Of a DNA stretch of 33,999 nucleotides, positions 25,774 through 33,898 are shown in pieces. Position 1 is the first letter of the stretch; the number at the start of each line of letters is the position of its first letter. A program made the position numbers and the translations under genes. The notes under the pieces were generated by a model. It was given only the letters and a program-made list of their open reading frames with translations, did not search any database and had not been told where the DNA came from. This DNA comes from Anaerolineaceae bacterium (GTDB lineage Bacteria; Chloroflexota; Anaerolineae; Aggregatilineales; Phototrophicaceae): positions 1 through 33,999 of the forward strand of contig REDR01000026.1 in NCBI GenBank assembly GCA_007693385.1, read 5' to 3'.

Positions 25774-26885
25774 GATGATTCGTCCTCCGTCGGGATGGAT
25801 TGCTGTCCGGTTTCTGCTGTTGATTCGGTGTCGTTTGTTGATTCTCCTGCTTGCGGCGCGGGGCGGATGCCGTGATGGGTTTCCACCGCTTGAATATAAT
25901 CGACCAACTTCTTATCCGTCGTCCACACGAAATCGGGCGCGGGTGCGGCGGGAGTCGCGGTCTGCCACCATGCGGGGAATACATCGGCGATAGCCTGCCC
26001 CGCGCCCAGATTGACGAATGGCGCGAGTCGCATCTGTGGCGGCGCGTGCGGGTAATTGTACGGCGTGGCGACCAGATAAATCTGCTCCGCACCGTTCAAC
26101 CGCGCCGCGCTGACGCACACTTCTAGCGGCGGCTCGGCGTCGATGTCGGCGAGCAGTACCGTGATGGCGAAGTCACCGGCTTCCAGCGCTTCCCATTCGT
26201 CGGCGGAGCGGTCTTGATCGTTCAGATGCCACGCCACCGGCGCCAGTTCTGGCAAGTCCGCGTTCTCGACAACAATCGGCGTTATCGGCTGGAAAACGCC
26301 CCAATCGCGGTGAACATACCACCAATCGACGCGCAACGCGCTCCCGTCGCCCTGATCGACCAGCACATAATTGACATCGGCGGGCGCGGGGTCAATGGTG
26401 GCCGGATGCTCCAGCGTGACGATGGGCACCAGCAAGAAGGGCGCATCGTCCGGCGCTTCGTCCAGCCATTCCAGCGCGGTCTGCAAGTCGCCGCCACTCG
26501 GCGCGATCATGTGGCCGGGTTGCTTGTGCCAGTCGCCCAGATAGCGCAACGGCACATCCCATTCGCGCCGCTTGCCGAACCAGCCGCGCCCTGATTTGCG
26601 GCGCTCCATCTCCCAATTTTCGCGCCACCACCACATGATTTCATCCTGTAGTTCGTCGCCCTGCTGGAAGGTGTGCAATTGCCGCACCGCGCTAGCATCC
26701 GGCGAGATGGTATCCAGCACACACAGCGCGGCCTGCTCGCGCCCGCCGATCATCAGCCCGACCATCGCCTCGCCGGTTTCATCCTCCACGAATGTATTGG
26801 CGGCGATCTGCATTTTGTCGATCACCCGTTGCGCGATGTGCAGACGGGGCACCGGCGGACTCTTGCGTAAAAGTCTGTTCAGCAT
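25770..26885 (-). CDS. JAB/MPN-domain protein with altered metal site and UBC-like C-terminal region
   Basis: This 371-residue protein starts 8 bases after the E2 stop. Residues about 15-205 fit a JAB/MPN isopeptidase fold: Glu36 in DETGEAMVG and GDWHKQPGHMIAPSGGD, where the canonical HxHP-x5-PSxxD would sit. The second metal-binding His is Gln122 (CAA codon), while His120, Ser130 and Asp133 remain and His125 is nearby. Residues about 235-340 contain YLVATPYNYPHAPPQMRL, a pattern like the strand-loop-PP segment of ubiquitin-conjugating (UBC/RWD) folds, without an obvious catalytic Cys. The tail (about 342-371) is acidic and disordered. The role would be to trim the modifier or deconjugate it, unless the Gln disables the metal site. 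The JAB call is good; the UBC-like extension is tentative. Confidence 0.68.
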   Translation of the reverse strand: MLNRLLRKSPPVPRLHIAQRVIDKMQIAANTFVEDETGEAMVGLMIGGREQAALCVLDTISPDASAVRQLHTFQQGDELQDEIMWWWRENWEMERRKSGRGWFGKRREWDVPLRYLGDWHKQPGHMIAPSGGDLQTALEWLDEAPDDAPFLLVPIVTLEHPATIDPAPADVNYVLVDQGDGSALRVDWWYVHRDWGVFQPITPIVVENADLPELAPVAWHLNDQDRSADEWEALEAGDFAITVLLADIDAEPPLEVCVSAARLNGAEQIYLVATPYNYPHAPPQMRLAPFVNLGAGQAIADVFPAWWQTATPAAPAPDFVWTTDKKLVDYIQAVETHHGIRPAPQAGESTNDTESTAETGQQSIPTEDESS

Positions 26886-26893
26886 GATAAAAC

Positions 26894-27355
26894 CTACCTT
26901 CGCTCCGGCGGGTTACTGGCCGACTCTTCGATTCCCGGCCATTCGTTCGTCACGCGCCACGTATAATACGCATAAACCCACTGCACCGCCCACGCGGTCA
27001 CCGTGACCGCCGTCGAGCGTGATGGATTCCAGCCGTAATTTTCGCCGTCTTTGGGGTTGAACAGGCACAATTGCCCGTCCTCATATTGATGTTTTTCGCT
27101 GTAGATCGGCGGCGATAACACGTAGGCTTCCGCCGGACGGCTGGGGTAATCACGCGGGTATAGAATCTTGAGCGTGTGTTTCGGCTGACGCAAACGCGCC
27201 AGATTGATGTCCACCACGCCGCGCCAGTACAGCAGTTCATCATCTTCGGGGACGATCAAGCGGAATGTATCCTTGAAAACCGCCCGCATCGCTTCGACTT
27301 CCAGCCGTAGACGGGCAGAGACTCGCCTGCGTGTCCCCCACCAATTTTCACTCAT
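26894..27355 (-). CDS. Bacterial E2-like (UBC-fold) conjugating protein
   Basis: This 153-residue protein matches the bacterial E2 pattern: an N-terminal helix, strands around LYWRGVVDINL and HTLKILYPRDYPSRPAEAYVLSP (the YPxxPP-type element), then YEDGQLCLFNP with Cys97 as candidate catalytic cysteine, GWNPSRSTAVT and a C-terminal helix (VQWVYAYYTWR). Stand-alone prokaryotic E2s of this type occur with E1 and JAB genes. GAGAAG is about 5 bases before the ATG. First gene of the E2-JAB-E1 operon, with a possible promoter in the 88-base gap upstream. It would carry the activated modifier as a thioester and pass it to a target. Confidence 0.8.
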   Translation of the reverse strand: MSENWWGTRRRVSARLRLEVEAMRAVFKDTFRLIVPEDDELLYWRGVVDINLARLRQPKHTLKILYPRDYPSRPAEAYVLSPPIYSEKHQYEDGQLCLFNPKDGENYGWNPSRSTAVTVTAWAVQWVYAYYTWRVTNEWPGIEESASNPPERR

Positions 27356-27391
27356 AATCGCTTCTCAACTCTCTTTAAGTACGACAACGCA

Positions 27392-27420
27392 TACTTATCA
27401 CACAATACGTAAACGGTCAA
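27392..27420 (-). promoter_or_regulatory. Possible promoter of the E2-JAB-E1 operon
   Basis: On the - strand TTGACC (27420-27415) is followed after 17 bases by TAAGTA (27397-27392), about 37 bases before the E2 start codon. The -35 is good, the -10 weak. Confidence 0.35.
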
Positions 27421-27443
27421 AAGACGGTTGCATCGCCCGCACA

Positions 27444-28139
27444 TCACCCCAGCGCGAAATCGACCGCCGCGCCCGCGTGAATCGCGGTGGTGTCGAATAA
27501 CGGCAGGGCGGTATGTTCCGCTTTGACCAGCAGGCCGATCTCCGTACAACCGAGAATGACGCCCTCCGCGCCGCGTTCAGCCAGCGCGTCGATCTGCGTC
27601 AGGTAATCGCGCCGCGATCCCTCGCGGATGACGCCATGCACCAGTTCATCGAATATCACACGGTTGACCATCTCGCGCCCGTCAGCCTCCGGCAAAAGCA
27701 CCGTCAAGCCGTGCGTCGCCGTCAGGCGGCCTTTGTAGAAATCCTCATCCATCGTGAAGCGCGTGCCCAGCAATCCCACCCGCGACAGTCCCGCGTGCTG
27801 GATGGCTTGCGCGGTGGCGTCGGCGATATGGATGAACGGGATCGGCGCGGCAGACTGCACCGCGTCCGCGACCTTGTGCATGGTGTTGGTACACAGTACC
27901 ACACAATCCGCGCCCGCCCGATGCAATGCGCCGGCCGCAGACGCCAGCTTTTCGCCCGCCTGCGTCCATTCACCCCGCGCTTGATGCGCCTGAATCGCCG
28001 CGAAATCTACCGACACCATGACGCACGCCGCACTATGATAGCCGCCGAGACGCTCGCGCACCATGCGGTTAATCAGCGCGTAGTACACCGCCGAAGACTC
28101 CCAGCTCATGCCGCCGATCAACCCGATTGTTTTCATCAT
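27444..28139 (-). CDS. Aspartate/glutamate racemase family protein
   Basis: GGAGGG precedes a tandem ATGATG start. The 231-residue protein opens with KTIGLIGGMSWESSAVYY, typical of the aspartate racemase (YgeA-like) family. The two catalytic cysteines lie in VLCTNTMH and VILGCTEIGLL, both intact. The enzymes interconvert L- and D-amino acids by a two-base mechanism without cofactor; Asp is the likeliest substrate. It begins 20 bases after the HerA stop and may be cotranscribed with it. It ends 88 bases before the E2 gene. Confidence 0.9.
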   Translation of the reverse strand: MMKTIGLIGGMSWESSAVYYALINRMVRERLGGYHSAACVMVSVDFAAIQAHQARGEWTQAGEKLASAAGALHRAGADCVVLCTNTMHKVADAVQSAAPIPFIHIADATAQAIQHAGLSRVGLLGTRFTMDEDFYKGRLTATHGLTVLLPEADGREMVNRVIFDELVHGVIREGSRRDYLTQIDALAERGAEGVILGCTEIGLLVKAEHTALPLFDTTAIHAGAAVDFALG

Positions 28140-28159
28140 CCGTCACACCCTCCCCGCGC

Positions 28160-29824
28160 TCAAACGCGCTTTTTGTCACCGCCGCCCAGCGAACGCCGCG
28201 CCGCGCCACCGTCGCGGATGGTCTGCACCGCCTGATAGAACGTCTCGTCATAGGCGCGTGTCTTGAGGACAACCGGCATCGGCACGGCATGTCCCATGAT
28301 GATCGCCTGCTGTTTGGTATCCAGCCGCGCCAGCACTTCGCGCAATCCGCCCGCGCCACTGACGCCATTCAGCACCGCGCTGATGTCGCGCTCGTTGTCT
28401 AGCAAGGCCGTCACCCGCGTGCCGATCTGACTCATCACTTCTTCGTCGATCTGGCTGGGGCGCTGGTCAACCACCAGTAACGTCACCTTGTATTTACGCA
28501 TCTCCCGCGCAATCACGCCGAAGATCGTCTGTGAGGCCACCTGCGGATCAAGGAATTTGTGCGCCTCCTCGATGACGATGAGCAACTGCGGCGGCTCCAA
28601 ACTCGGATCGCCCAGCGCTCGCTCGATCTTCTCCACGTATTGCTGATGGACGCGCCGCGTGATGTAATTGGCGACCAGCATATAAGCATCCAGCGAATTA
28701 CCGTACCGCCCGAATTCCAGAACGACGGTGCGCTCTTTCTGCACCAGCAGATCAAGGATGCTGGTGATCGTGTCCTCAACCGGCTCTTTGCTGAGGAAGT
28801 CCCAGCGCTCGAAGCGCTCCAGACGGCGTTGCAACGCGGCCAACGTGCTGGTCGTCAGCTTGGTATTCTCTTCTATTTCCAGCGCGTCATCGGGATCGCC
28901 AGCCAGCAACCGCACGATCCAGTCCCGCCCCCATAGCTTGCTCAGCGTGTAGGCGGCGTCGATCATCGCGTCGGATAAGTTCATCGTACCGGCCAACCCC
29001 TCAAGGTCACGCGGCTCGATTTCGCTATACGGCAGGCGCACCTCAAAATCATAGCGGGCTTTGCGCCGCCGTGAGCTTTCCGGGTCCAGCGTGATGATCG
29101 TCACGCGATCACCGAACAATTGCGCCAACCCTTTGACGTGATGGCCGTTCTCGCTGGTCACCTGCCAGCCGTAATCGTTGTGCATGTCGAAGATCAGATT
29201 CACGCCGATATTGCGGCTGATGATGCCCGATAGCAGGACGCGGGTTAAGAAGCTCTTGCCGGTGCCGCTTTTGCCGAATACGCCGACGGAGCGCTCCGCC
29301 AGTCGCCGCAGGTCGAGATTGACCTGTGTCGTCTCTAGCTCTAGCGGCGCACCGATGTTGAAATGCGTCGCGTCCTCCTCCCCGAACACGTTATTCACGT
29401 CGTCCTCGCTGGCGTTGTATGCCCGCGAGAAGTGGCCGGGAATGGTCTTGACCGGTAGCGGCTTGTCGTCCTCAATGGACAGCATCGGCGCGGCGTGGAT
29501 GGTGCCATAAGCCACCGTGCCGCTATAGACCGCGTGCAGGTACGGGTCGCTCATGTCTGGCGGGCTGTTCTGGATGGCCGGATGCGTGGTGTTCAATTCG
29601 ATGTCGGTCACCATGCAGAAGAAGCGCTTATGCTGGCCGCGCACCACCACATAACGCCCCACCGCCAGCGCCTCGACGCTTTGCGCCGCTTCCAGCCGGA
29701 TGACCAGCCCGCGCCCCAGCGATCCGCCGACGACCACGCCCAGATAATCCGATGTATCGACGTGGAAGGCGGCCTCGCCGCCACGCGGGAAATATTCTTC
29801 AAGTGATGCCGGTTGATCGCTCAT
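28160..29824 (-). CDS. HerA-like ATPase (DUF87/VirB4-FtsK superfamily)
   Basis: This 554-residue protein has an N-terminal beta-barrel-like region (HAS-barrel type, about 20-120), then a P-loop ATPase. Walker A is GKSGTGKS (residues 184-191). Walker B is LLIVIEEAHKF (about 414-424), followed by VVDQRPSQIDEEVMSQIGTR with the sensor Gln. HerA proteins form hexameric DNA-translocating rings and act with the nuclease NurA in end resection, or in defence with other effectors. No nurA lies in the window. A purine-rich GAGGGG is upstream of the ATG. It lies 48 bases after the rlmB stop. Function beyond the ATPase class is not determinable. Confidence 0.86.
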   Translation of the reverse strand: MSDQPASLEEYFPRGGEAAFHVDTSDYLGVVVGGSLGRGLVIRLEAAQSVEALAVGRYVVVRGQHKRFFCMVTDIELNTTHPAIQNSPPDMSDPYLHAVYSGTVAYGTIHAAPMLSIEDDKPLPVKTIPGHFSRAYNASEDDVNNVFGEEDATHFNIGAPLELETTQVNLDLRRLAERSVGVFGKSGTGKSFLTRVLLSGIISRNIGVNLIFDMHNDYGWQVTSENGHHVKGLAQLFGDRVTIITLDPESSRRRKARYDFEVRLPYSEIEPRDLEGLAGTMNLSDAMIDAAYTLSKLWGRDWIVRLLAGDPDDALEIEENTKLTTSTLAALQRRLERFERWDFLSKEPVEDTITSILDLLVQKERTVVLEFGRYGNSLDAYMLVANYITRRVHQQYVEKIERALGDPSLEPPQLLIVIEEAHKFLDPQVASQTIFGVIAREMRKYKVTLLVVDQRPSQIDEEVMSQIGTRVTALLDNERDISAVLNGVSGAGGLREVLARLDTKQQAIIMGHAVPMPVVLKTRAYDETFYQAVQTIRDGGAARRSLGGGDKKRV

Positions 29825-29872
29825 CAGTCGCCCCTCGCTATTGTTCGTCCGTCGAATCTATCAGGCGCGGGC

Positions 29873-30637
29873 TTAACGCCAGCCCGTCCACCCCCGCGCC
29901 TGCCACGCCGCATATAACGCCACCGAGCCAACCGTCGCCACGTTCAAACTGGCGACACGTCCGCGCATTGGCAACGTCAGCAACAGGTCGCACGTCTCGC
30001 GCACCAGACGGCGCAGGCCGTCGCCTTCGCCGCCCAATACCAGCCCGATAGCCATGTCTAGCTTGGTCTTGTCAATCGGGAGCAGGTCGTCGCCGATGTC
30101 CAGCCCGATCATCCACACGTCGCGCTCTTTCAGATCGCGCATCGCGTTGACCAGATTCGTCACCTGCGCGACGTGCAAATGCTCCACCGCGCCGCTAGAA
30201 GCGGCACAGACCGCCGGTGTGACGCCCACCGCCCGCCGATCCTGCAAGATGATGCCATGCACGCCCACCGCATCCGCCACGCGCATCAGACTGCCGACGT
30301 TCTGCGGGTCTTGCAACAGATCGAGCAACAGCAGGAACGGGCGCTCGCCGCGCTTTTCCGCCAGCGCCAGCATGTCGTCCACATGCACATAAGCATAAGG
30401 CTGTGTCCGCAGTATCGCGTTCTGATGATTGCCGCCACCGGCCAGATCATCCAGTATTTGACGCGGCACGCGCTGGACGGGTACTTCGCGGGTGGCCGCT
30501 ATCTGCAACATCTCGCCGATACTGCCGCGTTCGTCCGCCTTATCATATAACAACAGGCGTTCCATCTTGCGGCGGTTGGCCTTCAGCGCCTCGATGACCG
30601 GCCAGTAACCGTAAATGTATTCCGACTTAGCCGCCAT
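29873..30637 (-). CDS. rlmB: 23S rRNA 2'-O-ribose methyltransferase RlmB/TrmH (SpoU) family
   Basis: This 254-residue protein starts with EYIYGYWPVIEALKANRR, the RlmB N-terminal substrate-binding domain, then the SPOUT methyltransferase core. Motif 1 is LLDLLQDPQNVGSLMRVADA, motif 2 is GLVLGGEGDGL and motif 3 is LPMRGRVASLNVATVGSVAL. RlmB methylates a guanosine ribose in 23S rRNA; other SpoU family members act on tRNA. The start lies 3 bases after the cysS stop, so the two genes are coupled. The cysS-rlmB pairing is common in bacteria. Confidence 0.92.
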   Translation of the reverse strand: MAAKSEYIYGYWPVIEALKANRRKMERLLLYDKADERGSIGEMLQIAATREVPVQRVPRQILDDLAGGGNHQNAILRTQPYAYVHVDDMLALAEKRGERPFLLLLDLLQDPQNVGSLMRVADAVGVHGIILQDRRAVGVTPAVCAASSGAVEHLHVAQVTNLVNAMRDLKERDVWMIGLDIGDDLLPIDKTKLDMAIGLVLGGEGDGLRRLVRETCDLLLTLPMRGRVASLNVATVGSVALYAAWQARGWTGWR

Positions 30638-30640
30638 CGC

Positions 30641-32110
30641 TTAATCCGCCTTCCATAGTGTACCGTCGGGGCGGTCTTCCAGCGTGACACCCAGCGCCGA
30701 TAGCTCGTCGCGGATGCGGTCAGACGTGGCGAAGTCTTTATTCTTGCGGGCGTCGGCGCGTATCTGGATCAACAGTTCGATCAAACCGGCTTCGCGTTTG
30801 GCGTCGGTATTGACCGCCGCATCCGTCGGGCGCAGGATGCCCAGCACATCGCCGCCCAATTCGGCGTATACGTCATGGATGGCGCGGAGCGTCTCCAAGC
30901 CGACGGGCACGGTGCCGTTCAGCAGGCTGTTGACATCGCGGGTGAATTCTTGCAGGGTGGCGACCGCCTTCGGCGCGTTGAAGTCGTCGTTCATCGCGCT
31001 GGTGAAATCCGCCCGCGCTTTTTCCACGCGCTCCAAAAAGCCGTTTCCGGCGTCGCCTTCCGGCGCGGTCTCCATCTGGCGACGGGTCAGGCGGTAGGCG
31101 TTGTTCAGCCGCTCCCATCCGGCGCTGGCGGCGTGTATCGCCTCCTCGCTGTACGTCACCGGATTGCTGTAGTGAGCGCTGAACGTGAATAGGCGGATGA
31201 CCTCCGGACGGTGTACGCTCAGCGCGTCTTTGACGCTGACGAAGTTGCCCAGACTTTTACTCATCTTGACCGGCGTGCCGTCGAAGGCGTCCGGCACGTT
31301 GAGACTACCGACCAGCATCCAGTAGTTGGCGAAGGGCGCGTCGTTGGCGCTCTCGCTCTGCGCGATCTCGCATTCGTTGTGCGGGAAGATATTGTCGATG
31401 CCGCCGCCGTGAATGTCGAACGTCGCGCCCAGATATTTCTTCGCCATCGCGGAGCATTCGATGTGCCAGCCCGGAAAGCCTTCTCCCCACGGGCTATCCC
31501 AGCGCAAGATGTGATCCGGCTCGGCGCGTTTCCACAGCGCGAAATCCGCCGGACTGCGCTTTTCGTCGCGTACTTCCTCGCGCACGCCCTCGTCCTGTTC
31601 TTCCACGCGGCGATTGCTCAGCTTGCCGTAATCCTCATCTTCGGAAACGTCGAAGTACACACTGCCGTTGACCTCATACGCGAAGCCCTTGTCGATCAAT
31701 TCTTCGATCATCTTGATCTGCTCCGGCACATGGCCGCTAGCACGCGGCGAAATATCCGGACGTTGCACGCCGAGCGCGTCCATGTCATCGAAGTAACTGC
31801 GCGTGTAAGTCTCGACAATCTGCATCGGCTTGGCCTGCAAAGCCCGCGCTTGCTTCAAGATTTTGTCCTCGCCGGTTTCCGTCTCGGTCAGGTGGCCGAC
31901 ATCGGTGATATTCTGCACGTACAGCACATCATAACCGCTAAAGCGTAACCAGCGCACCACCATATCAAACGAGATGTAGCTCTTGGCGTGGCCGAGATGC
32001 GCCACGTCGTAGACCGTCGGGCCGCACACATATATCCCGATCCGCCCTTCTTCTAGCGGCTGGAAGTTCTGCTTTTGGCGGCCAAGCACGTTGAAAATGC
32101 GGAGAGTCAT
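30641..32110 (-). CDS. cysS: Cysteinyl-tRNA synthetase
   Basis: AGGATG is 8 bases before ATG 32110. The 489-residue length is normal. The class I HIGH motif is HLGH (residues 38-41), with Cys29 in [15 protein letters not shown], and KMSKS is present as KMSKSLGNF (about residue 282). The zinc-binding region is visible in [15 protein letters not shown] and [19 protein letters not shown]. It charges tRNA-Cys with cysteine. It heads the cysS-rlmB-herA-racemase run on the - strand. TACAAT at 32158-32163 (- strand) is a possible -10. Confidence 0.96.
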   Translation of the reverse strand: MTLRIFNVLGRQKQNFQPLEEGRIGIYVCGPTVYDVAHLGHAKSYISFDMVVRWLRFSGYDVLYVQNITDVGHLTETETGEDKILKQARALQAKPMQIVETYTRSYFDDMDALGVQRPDISPRASGHVPEQIKMIEELIDKGFAYEVNGSVYFDVSEDEDYGKLSNRRVEEQDEGVREEVRDEKRSPADFALWKRAEPDHILRWDSPWGEGFPGWHIECSAMAKKYLGATFDIHGGGIDNIFPHNECEIAQSESANDAPFANYWMLVGSLNVPDAFDGTPVKMSKSLGNFVSVKDALSVHRPEVIRLFTFSAHYSNPVTYSEEAIHAASAGWERLNNAYRLTRRQMETAPEGDAGNGFLERVEKARADFTSAMNDDFNAPKAVATLQEFTRDVNSLLNGTVPVGLETLRAIHDVYAELGGDVLGILRPTDAAVNTDAKREAGLIELLIQIRADARKNKDFATSDRIRDELSALGVTLEDRPDGTLWKAD

Positions 32111-32157
32111 CTTTTGTTCATCCTATTCACATTGCGTTAAAATACACGGGCGATATT

Positions 32158-32171
32158 ATTGTAGCGTACAA
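32158..32171 (-). promoter_or_regulatory. Candidate cysS -10 overlapping a small palindrome
   Basis: On the - strand TACAAT (32163-32158) matches the -10 consensus at five of six positions, about 50 bases before cysS. It overlaps the palindrome TTGTA-GCG-TACAA (32159-32171). No clear -35 is visible. The divergent gene starts at 32223. Confidence 0.3.
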
Positions 32172-32222
32172 CAAGCACAATCAGAACGACAATCTGAAGC
32201 ATCCGAATCGAAACGATGAATC

Positions 32223-32741
32223 ATGGCGACAGACCCCATCATACCGCGCAAATGGAAACTATCGGCGCACGGAGCGCAAAACGTATTCGTCTGGGGCGAG
32301 CGCGAGCGTAGCGTGCATACGCTGATGAAAGCGTTCATCTGGGCGCTTTACCTGCCACACTACGCCGAACTCACCGTCGAAGTCCGCATCGACGACCCGC
32401 GCTATAAGCCGGATGTCGTCGCCATCCCGCCGCCGCCGTCCATCTACAGCGCCCAGACCGCGCCGCTTTTCTGGGGAGAGGCCGGCATGGTCGGCAAGCA
32501 GAAGATCGAAACGCTGGTGCGCCGTTACCCCGAAACGCATTTCGCCATCGCTAAATGGGCGACCAACCTGCGCCCGCACGCCGCCATCATCGAGACAGCG
32601 CTGGAAGATGTCCCGCGTTCAGCCCCGTTCGACCTCATCGCCATCCCGCACGACAGCAAAGAGCGCTTCATATCGCCGCGTGGCGAGATCAACGTCAGCC
32701 TTGATGATCTGGACGTGGTGCGCTTCGCGCCGGATAACTAG
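32223..32741 (+). CDS. Unrecognised protein, possibly YaeQ-like / PD-(D/E)XK fold
   Basis: This 172-residue protein has a helical N-terminal part (ERSVHTLMKAFIWALYLPHY), then YKPDVVAIPPP and LFWGEAGMVGKQKIETLVRRYPETHFAIAKW. The order helix, Asp-containing strand, Glu-containing strand, Lys-rich helix resembles YaeQ and other PD-(D/E)XK nuclease-fold proteins, where Asp and Glu bind metal. The canonical ExK is not present; the Lys residues come later (GKQK). The similarity is by eye only, and a non-enzymatic role is possible. No strong ribosome-binding site is seen at the ATG. It is divergent from cysS and ends 3 bases from the convergent trpS stop. Confidence 0.6.
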   Translation: MATDPIIPRKWKLSAHGAQNVFVWGERERSVHTLMKAFIWALYLPHYAELTVEVRIDDPRYKPDVVAIPPPPSIYSAQTAPLFWGEAGMVGKQKIETLVRRYPETHFAIAKWATNLRPHAAIIETALEDVPRSAPFDLIAIPHDSKERFISPRGEINVSLDDLDVVRFAPDN

Positions 32742-32744
32742 CCG

Positions 32745-33794
32745 CTATTCTTTCATCATCTTCTTCTGACGGCGCTCGACCTTGCGCCGCATCCGATTCC
32801 AGACGCCGGTTAACCCCATCGCTTTACGCATCTCTAGCACGGTGGCCTGCGTCATCGCCCGCACTTCGTTCGTGCCGTTCACGATGATCTCTTCGATCAA
32901 GCCGCTTTCTTCATATTGCGCCCGCCGTTCGTGCATCGGCGCGAGGAAGTTGTTGATCGCCGTCGTCAACTTGCCTTTTACTTCTACGTCGCCCACCTGT
33001 CCGGCACGATAGCGCGTCTTGAGGTCTTCGACTTCCGCTTTATCCGGATTGAAAGCATCGTGATAGTCGAATACCGGATTGCCTTCCACCGTGCCCGGGA
33101 TGTCGGCGCTGATGCGCTTGGGATCGGTGTACATGCCCTGTACTTTCTTGGCGACGGTCTGCGGATCATCGCTGAGGAAGATGGCGTTATTCAGGCTCTT
33201 GCTCATCTTGGCCTGCCCATCCGTGCCGACCAGCGTCCCGCCTTCGCTCAGGAAGTCCGGCACGGGGAACACGTCGCCGTATAGATGGTTAAAGCGGCGG
33301 GCGATCTCGCGGGTGATTTCCACATGCGCCACGTTATCGCGTCCCACCGGCACCAGATGCGCCTTGACATGCAGGATGTCGGCCGCCTGCAAGACCGGAT
33401 AGCCGAGCAAGCCATACGGCATTTCGATATTGGCGTTGCGTGCCATGTCTTTCAGGCTGGGCAGGCGCTCCAGCCGCGCCACCGTCACCATATTCTGGAA
33501 CAGCGTGTTGATCTCCGCCATCTCCGGAATGGCCGATTGCAGATAGAATAGCACGTTGTCCGGCTCGATACCGGCGGAGATGGCGTCCAGCACCAGCGCC
33601 CGTGCGTTGCCGTCTATCTCGGCGATGTCCTGCGGCGTGTTCTTGGTGGTCAGCATGTGCAGATCAGCGATGATGAAAACGCTGTCATATTCATGCTGAA
33701 ACCGGATGCGATTCGCCAGCGAGCCGACGTAATGCCCCAGATGCAATTTTCCGGTGGGGCGGTCTCCGGTTAAAATCCGTTTTCTTTCGGTCAT
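32745..33794 (-). CDS. trpS: Tryptophanyl-tRNA synthetase
   Basis: I chose ATG 33794, which begins [20 protein letters not shown]; the open frame continues 45 codons upstream but that part is not TrpRS-like. The 349-residue protein has the HIGH motif as HLGH (residues 18-21) and KMSKS as [11 protein letters not shown] (about residue 200), plus the TrpRS-type segments [21 protein letters not shown] and [10 protein letters not shown]. It charges tRNA-Trp. It is transcribed alone and its stop nearly abuts the convergent gene at 32741, so its terminator must lie inside that gene or be absent. Confidence 0.96.
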   Translation of the reverse strand: MTERKRILTGDRPTGKLHLGHYVGSLANRIRFQHEYDSVFIIADLHMLTTKNTPQDIAEIDGNARALVLDAISAGIEPDNVLFYLQSAIPEMAEINTLFQNMVTVARLERLPSLKDMARNANIEMPYGLLGYPVLQAADILHVKAHLVPVGRDNVAHVEITREIARRFNHLYGDVFPVPDFLSEGGTLVGTDGQAKMSKSLNNAIFLSDDPQTVAKKVQGMYTDPKRISADIPGTVEGNPVFDYHDAFNPDKAEVEDLKTRYRAGQVGDVEVKGKLTTAINNFLAPMHERRAQYEESGLIEEIIVNGTNEVRAMTQATVLEMRKAMGLTGVWNRMRRKVERRQKKMMKE

Positions 33795-33892
33795 GTTGTC
33801 CGTCCTGCTCTGTTCGATAAAAACAGGCCAAGCATAGCGCAAACTACCAGAATTTCTATGGGATTTATTGTACGTTCGCGGCGGATAACGTG

Positions 33893-33898
33893 TATAAT
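33893..33898 (+). promoter_or_regulatory. -10 box of a rightward transcript leaving the window
   Basis: TATAAT (33893-33898) occurs in the context GTATAATGGGCGG, with TTGTAC 19 bases upstream. It points away from trpS, toward a gene beyond the window edge. The rest of 33795-33999 shows no gene. Confidence 0.4.

Noticed and set aside
32111-32222. T-box riboswitch upstream of cysS
   Set aside because: The gap is only 112 bases and no T-box or anticodon-loop element was recognised.
32300-32320. GCGTAGCGTGCATACGC as another CGTAGC-family palindrome
   Set aside because: It lies in coding sequence and its arms match only GCGTA/TACGC, so it lacks the CGTAGC/GCTACG core.
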